NCBI GenBank assembly: GCA_018969885.1
Contig: JAGWXN010000184.1
Span: 1 to 6,677 of the forward strand
From: Betaproteobacteria bacterium
Lineage (GTDB): Bacteria > Pseudomonadota > Gammaproteobacteria > Burkholderiales > Burkholderiaceae
DNA length: 6,677 bases
Reading direction: 5' to 3'
The first letter of the stretch is position 1; each line of letters begins with the position of its first letter. Shown here in pieces: positions 1 to 5,172 of this stretch. Under the pieces are notes generated by a model. It saw only the letters and a program-made list of their open reading frames with translations, ran no database searches and had not been told where the DNA came from. A program made the position numbers and the translations under genes.

Positions 1-312
1 GAGGCGCTTGCGGGCTTCGGTGATTTCGCCCAGGCCTTCTTCGACCGCCTCGCGGACGGTCGCCTCAGCGCGCAATTCCGGCTCCTGGGGCAGATAGCCC
101 ACCCGGAGCCCGGGCATGGGCACTGCATCGCCTTCGATGTCTTTATCGACCCCCGCCATGATTCTCAGCAGGGTAGACTTGCCCGAGCCGTTCAAACCCA
201 GCACCCCGATCTTGGCGCCCGGGAAGAACGACAGCGAAATGTCTTTTAGGATCTGGCGCTTCGGCGGAACGATCTTGCCGACGCGGTTCATCGTGTAAAC
301 GTATTGGGCCAT
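1..312 (-). CDS. ettA: Energy-dependent translational throttle protein EttA (ABC-F ATPase), N-terminal part
   Basis: This is the start of an ABC-F family ATPase. EttA binds the ribosomal E site and gates the first steps of elongation according to the ATP/ADP ratio; it is cytoplasmic and has no membrane domain. The visible 104 residues begin [20 protein letters not shown], nearly identical to the E. coli EttA N-terminus. They contain the first nucleotide-binding domain's Walker [10 protein letters not shown] (residues 39-47), followed by [14 protein letters not shown] (48-61) and a Q-loop region GYLPQEPEL (72-80). The family is about 555 residues long, so roughly four fifths of the gene, including the arm, linker and second ATPase domain, lies beyond the left edge. 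The ATG at 312-310 is chosen because it gives the conserved MAQ start. No strong Shine-Dalgarno is visible before it. It is divergent from the pcaC-like gene. Identification is firm. Confidence 0.95.
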   Translation of the reverse strand, partial: MAQYVYTMNRVGKIVPPKRQILKDISLSFFPGAKIGVLGLNGSGKSTLLRIMAGVDKDIEGDAVPMPGLRVGYLPQEPELRAEATVREAVEEGLGEITEARKRL

Positions 313-361
313 GGCCAGTTGTGCAGGAATGATGGGTGATTAAACGAAGGGAAATGCCGAC
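313..361. promoter_or_regulatory. 49-bp divergent intergenic region, ettA / pcaC-like
   Basis: This is the only non-coding DNA between the divergent start codons of ettA and the pcaC-like gene, so at least one promoter must lie here or inside a neighbouring coding region. On the minus strand, TTTAAT (344-339) resembles a -10 box for ettA, but the hexamer 17 bases upstream of it (TTCCAT) is a poor -35. I see no operator palindrome. The segment is relatively AT-rich around 339-348. The promoter assignment is weak. Confidence 0.3.
346..352 (+). promoter_or_regulatory. Ribosome binding site of the pcaC-like gene
   Basis: GAAGGGA lies nine bases before the ATG at 362 and matches the anti-Shine-Dalgarno well. 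An in-frame TAA at 341-343 with no start codon between leaves ATG 362 as the only reasonable start. An out-of-frame ATG at 354 is too close to the site to compete. Confidence 0.6.
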
Positions 362-757
362 ATGGAATTCGACGAAAACGGAAAGTCTGACACATGGCGC
401 AAGGGCTTGCAGGCGCGCCGCAAGGTACTTGGGGATGAATACGTGTCCCGGGCGCTGACCAGCGCCGACGATCTCACCGCTGATCTGCAGGATTACATCA
501 CCGAACACGCCTGGGGTGCGTCCTGGACCCGGCCCGGCCTCGATCATCGCTCGCGCAGCATGATCACGGTGGCCATGACCATCGCACTCAACCGGCCGCA
601 TGAACTCGAAATTCACCTGCGCGGTGCTATTCGTAACGGCCTGACCCGCGATGAGTTGAAAGAGATCATGCTCCACACGGCGGTCTATTGCGGCGCACCG
701 GCGGCGCTCGATGCCTTCCGCGTGGCACGCAAGGTGTTTACCGAGATGGGCGTCTGA
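362..757 (+). CDS. Carboxymuconolactone decarboxylase family protein (PcaC-like)
   Basis: This is a complete 131-residue single-domain protein of the CMD family. PcaC (4-carboxymuconolactone decarboxylase) converts gamma-carboxymuconolactone to 3-oxoadipate enol-lactone in the protocatechuate branch of the beta-ketoadipate pathway, in the cytoplasm. The PcaC-type layout is clear: KGLQARRKVLGDEYV (residues 15-29), a HAWG-x3-TRPGL segment around 49-60, a RSMITVAM core helix, then HLRGAIRNGLTRDELKEIML leading to His105 and YCGAPAAL. Length matches PcaC (about 125-135). Cys110 is the only cysteine and there is no CxxC pair, which argues against an AhpD-type peroxiredoxin reductase. It is divergent from ettA and convergent with the lon-like gene, so it is apparently monocistronic. 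No pcaB, pcaD, pcaGH or pcaQ is in view, so the physiological substrate is an inference and I leave the symbol blank. Confidence 0.85.
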   Translation: MEFDENGKSDTWRKGLQARRKVLGDEYVSRALTSADDLTADLQDYITEHAWGASWTRPGLDHRSRSMITVAMTIALNRPHELEIHLRGAIRNGLTRDELKEIMLHTAVYCGAPAALDAFRVARKVFTEMGV

Positions 758-767
758 CCGACGGTCC
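758..767. other. 10-bp convergent gene junction
   Basis: Only ten bases separate the stop of the pcaC-like gene (TGA 755-757, plus strand) from that of the lon-like gene (TGA 770-768, minus strand). The junction sits in a short inverted repeat, GACCG-A-CGGTC (756-766). Just beyond it is GGTGC-CGGC-GCACC (773-786), a five-pair GC hairpin inside the last codons of the lon-like gene. Neither is followed by a T tract in either direction, so no intrinsic terminator is supported. Transcripts from the two genes may overlap at their 3' ends. Confidence 0.5.
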
Positions 768-3206
768 TCAGCGGTGCCGGCGCACCCGCTCAGGGGCCGC
801 ACCCACACCGGAAAAACGCTGCCGGACTCGCGAATAGTCGCGAAGCCGGCGGCGTATCCTGTCGTTAACCCGGTCAGTCCAGTCCTCGACATCGGGCGGC
901 GCCATACCGTCCGAGGCAAGCCAGGCGAACGCCTCATCCACGGTGCTCACCGCCATCAGCTGAAAGCGGCCCGAACGCACCGCGTCAACCACCTCGTCGC
1001 GCAGCGCCAGGTGCTTCACATTCGCAGCCGGAATCACCACCCCGTTCATCGGCCGTGCACGAATCGGGTCGCTCGGCGGGGTACGCGCCTCGCAGACCTC
1101 GAAAAACCCCTCGATTTTTTCGTTCACTGCGCCAATCGCCTGCACCTCACCGTGCTGATTGACTGAGCCGGTCACGGCAAACCCCTGGCGCAGCGGCAGC
1201 CCAGCAAGCGATGACAACAGCGCGCAGAGCTCGGCGAGCGAAGCCGAGTCACCGTCCACCTCCGCATAGGTCTGCTCAAACACCAGCGAACCCGACAGCG
1301 ACAGGGGCTCGCGCATGCTGTAACGGGCCGACAGATAAGCGGCGAGAATCATCACGCCCTTGGTATGCATGGGTCCGCCCAGCTGCGCTTCACGCTGGAT
1401 GTCGATCAGCGCTCCGTCACCGAGCCGAGTGGTGGCCGTGATGCGCGCGGGAAACCCGAAGCTGTGCTCGCCCAAAGCCATCACGGCAAGCCCGTTCACC
1501 TGCGCCACGCGGGCGCCATCGGTATCGATCAATCGTGTCCGCGCCAGGATCTCGCCCTGCACGCGGCGCCGGATTTCGCCCGTCCGCACACGCCGGGCGG
1601 AAAGCGACGCCATGACGTCGGACTGCGCCACCTGAACCGCGCCACGCCGTGCCGCCCACTGGTCGGCCTCGACCAGCAGATCCTGGATCCGACGCGTCTC
1701 AAGACTCAGCTTTCCGGCGTCTTCGGCGACCCGCGAGGACCAATCAATCACCCGGGCGAGTGCATCCGCGCCAAACGGCCGAAGGCCAGCGCAGGCGGCC
1801 GCGGCGCGCAACCAACGGGCATAGCGGGCAATCGAATCCGGTGTGCGATCGGTCACCTGTCCGAACTCGGGCGCGATCTTGAATAACTGCTCGAAGTCAG
1901 GATCAAGGCTCTGCAACAGCATATAAAGCGAGCGGTCACCGAACAGCACAACCTTGGCATCAAAGGGTACCGGCTGGGGTTCGAGCGTGACCGTGCTCGC
2001 AAGCCCCATCTGCTGGCCCACCGACTCGATCCGGATTTCCCGTGTGATGAGCGTACGCTTCAACGCATCCCAGGCGTAGGGCTGCTGCAGCACCCGTCGT
2101 GCATCGAGCAGCAGATATCCACCGGCGGCGCGATGCATTGCGCCGGGCTTGATCATGCCGAAATCCGTGATGAGCGCGCCAAAGCGCGCCAGGTATTCGA
2201 CGCGCCCCAGCAGATTGGTGAGCCCGGGGTTTTCCTCGACCACCACCGGGGCTCCCGCCTCCGGGCCATGTGTGACCAGCACGTTGAGCTGATAGCGACG
2301 GGCTGGCGCGGCGCCATCGCTCTGAATCGCGATCCAGTCGGGTGCCGCGCCTTCGACCGGCTGTTGAAACAGTTCGGCGTTATCGATCACATCGCGCTGT
2401 AGCGCAACCAGATAAGCGACCACCTCAGGCATGGGCAGATACTGCCGGATCAGATCATTGACCAGATTTCCCACCGCGATCACCGTCACCTCGCGATTGA
2501 GCTGTCGCAACGACGCCTGACGCTCGCGCCGCCAGCCCACCACCTGGCGCATCAGCCGCTCAAGGCGCTTCTGCAAGTCTTCAATCGCGTGACCAATCCG
2601 CTCACGCTCAGCGACCGGGAGCTTTTCGAAGTCCTCGGGCGACATCACATCGCCGCCTTGGGCTGGGGCAAATGAGAAACCCTCAGGCGTTCGCCAAAGC
2701 GCTACACCGCTTTTCCGCGCCTCGGCGATCAACTCGCCAAAAGTCTGCTCCTGCGCTGAACTGAACCGACTTTCAATGGCCGATACCCGGGTGTGATACT
2801 GCTCACTATCAAAGACTGCAGGGATAGCCGTCTTGAGTTCATCGATCAGTAGCGTCAGCGCATCGCGAAGCCGCGGCCCCCAGCCTGAGGGCAGCCGCAG
2901 GCAAAGGGGACGTGCCGGATCATCAAAGTTGTTGCGATAACAGAGATCGTCGGGCGCCCGCGCGGCCGTGGCGATCGCCCGCAAAATCGCCGACGTGGTC
3001 TCGAGCTTCCCGGTGCTGGCTTGCCCGATCACAAAGAGGTTGAATCCGCCATGCGGAATGCCGGCAGCAAAGCGGATCGATTCAATCGCTTCGGACTGGC
3101 CCGGGGGTTCCGGAGGGTCGCGCGGGGCTGGGTCATCCGGCGCTGGGAGCGACAGGGGATCGCAGCGCGGCGCCGCCTCATCTGCGGCAATTCGGTAAAG
3201 GCCCAT
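768..3206 (-). CDS. Lon-family ATP-dependent protease, AAA_32/YcbZ (LonH) type
   Basis: This 812-residue cytoplasmic S16 protease has the usual length for the AAA_32 Lon-like family, in which an ATPase module feeds protein into a Ser/Lys proteolytic chamber. In order: an N-terminal segment with RCDPLSL; a P-loop region GFNLFVIGQASTGKLE with G61 to L68; a charged helical insertion (about 188-276, starting MSPEDFEKLP) likely to form a coiled coil; a Walker-B-like strand AAGGYLLLDAR with D368; and a Lon proteolytic domain from about 568 to 770. The catalytic Ser is S654 in DGDSAS and the Lys is K697 in GAVNEKIEG, 43 residues apart as in E. coli Lon (S679/K722). An Arg-rich tail follows. The P-loop carries Leu where Ser/Thr is expected, so ATP use is uncertain. 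An in-frame ATG at 3266 would add 20 residues overlapping ftsH; I chose ATG 3206 because it overlaps the ftsH stop and gives the family-like [17 protein letters not shown] start. Confidence 0.9.
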   Translation of the reverse strand: MGLYRIAADEAAPRCDPLSLPAPDDPAPRDPPEPPGQSEAIESIRFAAGIPHGGFNLFVIGQASTGKLETTSAILRAIATAARAPDDLCYRNNFDDPARPLCLRLPSGWGPRLRDALTLLIDELKTAIPAVFDSEQYHTRVSAIESRFSSAQEQTFGELIAEARKSGVALWRTPEGFSFAPAQGGDVMSPEDFEKLPVAERERIGHAIEDLQKRLERLMRQVVGWRRERQASLRQLNREVTVIAVGNLVNDLIRQYLPMPEVVAYLVALQRDVIDNAELFQQPVEGAAPDWIAIQSDGAAPARRYQLNVLVTHGPEAGAPVVVEENPGLTNLLGRVEYLARFGALITDFGMIKPGAMHRAAGGYLLLDARRVLQQPYAWDALKRTLITREIRIESVGQQMGLASTVTLEPQPVPFDAKVVLFGDRSLYMLLQSLDPDFEQLFKIAPEFGQVTDRTPDSIARYARWLRAAAACAGLRPFGADALARVIDWSSRVAEDAGKLSLETRRIQDLLVEADQWAARRGAVQVAQSDVMASLSARRVRTGEIRRRVQGEILARTRLIDTDGARVAQVNGLAVMALGEHSFGFPARITATTRLGDGALIDIQREAQLGGPMHTKGVMILAAYLSARYSMREPLSLSGSLVFEQTYAEVDGDSASLAELCALLSSLAGLPLRQGFAVTGSVNQHGEVQAIGAVNEKIEGFFEVCEARTPPSDPIRARPMNGVVIPAANVKHLALRDEVVDAVRSGRFQLMAVSTVDEAFAWLASDGMAPPDVEDWTDRVNDRIRRRLRDYSRVRQRFSGVGAAPERVRRHR

Positions 3207-3208
3207 CA
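3204..3208 (-). promoter_or_regulatory. TGATG stop/start overlap coupling ftsH to the lon-like gene
   Basis: On the minus strand the ftsH stop TGA (3208-3206) and the lon-like start ATG (3206-3204) share one base. Such junctions normally allow translational coupling by termination and re-initiation, so the two proteases are probably made from one mRNA in a fixed ratio. A GGAAG motif at 3214-3210, three bases before the ATG, is a possible but closely spaced ribosome binding site. Confidence 0.8.
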
Positions 3209-5128
3209 GCTTCCGATCGCCACCGGGGCTTCTGTGAGAGGCGCCTCTCGCGGAATCTCTTCGCAAAGCGCGCGAAGCTCCTCATACCCCAGTGTTTCGC
3301 GCTCGAGCAGACGGGCGGCACCTCCCTCAAGACGGCTGCGCTGCTCGCGCAGAATCTGCACGCTATGAACTCGCGCTTCATCAACCAGCCCGCGAACCGC
3401 GCAGTCAATTTCCCGCACTGTTGCGTCCGAGGGCTGTAGCGTGGGGCGCGCTGTCATTGGTAGCGGCAGGGGCTCAGTCGTATCCGACATATCGAGAGAC
3501 TGTGGGCCCAGCGTTGGATCCATCCCGTACTGAACGATCATGCTGCGGGCAATCCGCGTGGCGCGTAGCAAATCATCAGCGGCCCCCGTAGATACTTCGC
3601 CAAGACAGAGTTCTTCAGCCGCCCGCCCCGCGAGCAATACCGTCATCTTGTTGCGCAGTTCGGTGCGGGTCATGAGAAATCGGTCTTCTGTGGGGCGTTG
3701 AATCGTGTAGCCGAGCGCGCCCACACCCCGCGGAATGATCGACACCTTGTGCACGGTCTCTCCAGGCAGAAGCGCCATCGCGGCCAGGGCATGCCCCATC
3801 TCGTGATAGGCCACCGTCTTGCGTTCGGCGGCGTTCAGCAGGCGATTGCGCTTTTCCAACCCAGCCACGATCCGCTCAAGCGCAGCGGTGAAGTCATCAG
3901 CGCTGACCGCGGGATGCGATCGCCGCGTGGCAAGGAGAGCGGCCTCGTTGACCAAATTCGCGAGGTCGGCGCCACTGAATCCAGGGGTCAGTGCGGCAAG
4001 CGCATCGGCGCTTACGTCGGTTGACTGCCTGATCCGCCTCAGGTGCACATTCAGGATTTGAATCCGGCCCCGCCGGTCGGGCCGGTCAACCAGCACCTGG
4101 CGATCGAATCGGCCGGCCCGGAGCAGTGCCGGGTCGAGAATCTCCGGCCGGTTGGTGGCCGCGAGAAGCACCACCCCCGATGAGGGGTCAAAGCCATCGA
4201 GTTCTGCAAGCAGTTGATTGAGCGTCTGTTCTTTCTCGTCATGACCACCGAGCCCGAAAGCGCCGCGCGCACGGCCCAGGGCATCAATCTCGTCGATGAA
4301 TACGATGGCGGGGGCTTTGGCGCGCGCCTGCTCGAACAGATCGCGCACGCGGGCGGCGCCCACGCCCACGAACATCTCGACAAATTCAGACCCGTTGATC
4401 GAGAAGAACGGGACCCCCGCCTCGCCGGCCACCGCTCGCGCAAGTAGCGTCTTACCGGTTCCTGGCGGACCGACCAGCAGGATGCCACGCGGCACCCGCG
4501 CCCCCAGCCGTCCGTGGCTCTGCGGATCTTTCAGAAAATCGACGATCTCGCGAAGTTCCTCCTTTGCTTCATCGACGCCCGCCACATCCTCAAAGCTCAC
4601 TCGAACGCCAGTCTCGACATAAACCTTCGCCCGACTGCGACCGATCGACAGGAGCGACGACGCCCCGCCTGCACCGAGGCCCGTTCGCCCGGCTGCAGCC
4701 CGCCAGAGCACTGCGATGAGCGCGGCACCGATCATCCACGCAAGGAGCGCGCCCAGCCCCGGGGCTTCAGGCGCCGCTCGAAACGAGACCGAGCGCGCGG
4801 CCAGGCGGTCGGCCAGCAGCGGGTCAATACGCCTCGTCACAAAGCGCGAGGCACCGTGATCGGGCGTTCGCACATACCGGCCGCGCAGCAGCGATTCGCC
4901 GATCTCCAGGTCGCTCACATTGCCCGATTCAAGATGTTGCAGAAACTCGCTGTAGTCGATCCGCTGCTCGTCACGCCACCACTGCCCCGAGTCAAGCGCA
5001 AGCGTGAGCAGGACGATCCCGAGCAACCACCAGCCGACATGACGCGCAGACAATTCGAAGAAATCCCTGTGACGAACGACCGCACCGATTGTCGACACCC
5101 CTGCGCTGGCCGCCTTGACCCGCAGCAA
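3206..5128 (-). CDS. ftsH: ATP-dependent zinc metalloprotease FtsH
   Basis: FtsH is a hexameric inner-membrane AAA+ protease that extracts and degrades membrane and unstable cytoplasmic proteins. Visible order: a first transmembrane helix (about 31-45, [15 protein letters not shown]); a periplasmic domain of about 75 residues (IDYSEFL near its start); a second helix (about 125-142); then the AAA+ domain with [14 protein letters not shown], Walker A GPPGTGKT (220-227), Walker B IVFIDEID with D279/E280, pore motif FVGVG, and SRH with [21 protein letters not shown]. The M41 peptidase domain has HEMGH (H442, E443, H446) and the third zinc ligand D519 in STGAADD. All catalytic residues are intact. 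The frame opens after a TGA at 5149; its first start is TTG 5128 (640 residues). GTG 5098 and TTG 5053 (615 residues) are alternatives; the last follows AGGGA by ten bases and puts helix 1 near the N-terminus, as is usual. The usual chromosomal neighbours (ftsJ, folP, glmM) are absent, so this may be a second FtsH. Confidence 0.95.
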   Translation of the reverse strand: MLRVKAASAGVSTIGAVVRHRDFFELSARHVGWWLLGIVLLTLALDSGQWWRDEQRIDYSEFLQHLESGNVSDLEIGESLLRGRYVRTPDHGASRFVTRRIDPLLADRLAARSVSFRAAPEAPGLGALLAWMIGAALIAVLWRAAAGRTGLGAGGASSLLSIGRSRAKVYVETGVRVSFEDVAGVDEAKEELREIVDFLKDPQSHGRLGARVPRGILLVGPPGTGKTLLARAVAGEAGVPFFSINGSEFVEMFVGVGAARVRDLFEQARAKAPAIVFIDEIDALGRARGAFGLGGHDEKEQTLNQLLAELDGFDPSSGVVLLAATNRPEILDPALLRAGRFDRQVLVDRPDRRGRIQILNVHLRRIRQSTDVSADALAALTPGFSGADLANLVNEAALLATRRSHPAVSADDFTAALERIVAGLEKRNRLLNAAERKTVAYHEMGHALAAMALLPGETVHKVSIIPRGVGALGYTIQRPTEDRFLMTRTELRNKMTVLLAGRAAEELCLGEVSTGAADDLLRATRIARSMIVQYGMDPTLGPQSLDMSDTTEPLPLPMTARPTLQPSDATVREIDCAVRGLVDEARVHSVQILREQRSRLEGGAARLLERETLGYEELRALCEEIPREAPLTEAPVAIGS

Positions 5129-5172
5129 GTCCGCTGAGCAGGGCGATCACGGCAAGTCAATGACCGATCCAG
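5129..5172. promoter_or_regulatory. Divergent 5' region, ftsH operon / nrdJ
   Basis: Only 44 bp separate the longest ftsH frame from nrdJ; with the shorter ftsH start (TTG 5053) the gap is 119 bp, a more normal size for two back-to-back promoters. Possible -35-like hexamers are TTGACT (5160-5155, minus) and TTGACC (5115-5120, plus), but neither has a convincing -10 box 16-18 bases downstream. No cobalamin riboswitch and no NrdR-box-like palindrome can be recognised. Both promoters probably lie in or overlap the start of ftsH. Confidence 0.35.

Noticed and set aside
756..786. Possible bidirectional terminator at the convergent junction (GACCG-A-CGGTC and GGTGC-CGGC-GCACC)
   Set aside because: The stems are only five pairs, one has a one-base loop, and no T tract follows on either strand. 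Such short GC palindromes are expected by chance in GC-rich DNA.
143..937. 264-codon minus-strand open frame opposite the pcaC-like gene
   Set aside because: It lies antisense to two better-supported genes, its translation is Arg/His/Gly-rich with no recognisable domain, and the opposing frame has clear family homology. It is a GC-rich shadow frame.
3207..3266. Upstream start at 3266 giving an 832-residue Lon-like protein
   Set aside because: The extra 20 residues overlap the ftsH C-terminus in another frame and do not resemble the family N-terminus, whereas ATG 3206 forms a TGATG junction and matches the family start.
4514..5137. 207-codon plus-strand open frame opposite ftsH
   Set aside because: The translation is low-complexity Arg/Pro-rich, there is no homology, and the region is fully explained by FtsH membrane and AAA+ domains on the other strand.
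5113..5172. sigma-70 promoters built on TTGACT (minus) or TTGACC (plus)
   Set aside because: No acceptable -10 hexamer lies 16-18 bases downstream of either, so they are recorded only as weak candidates and not called as promoters.
5129..5172. Cobalamin riboswitch upstream of nrdJ
   Set aside because: The gap is far too short for the roughly 200-base element and no B12-box-like sequence is seen in or near it.
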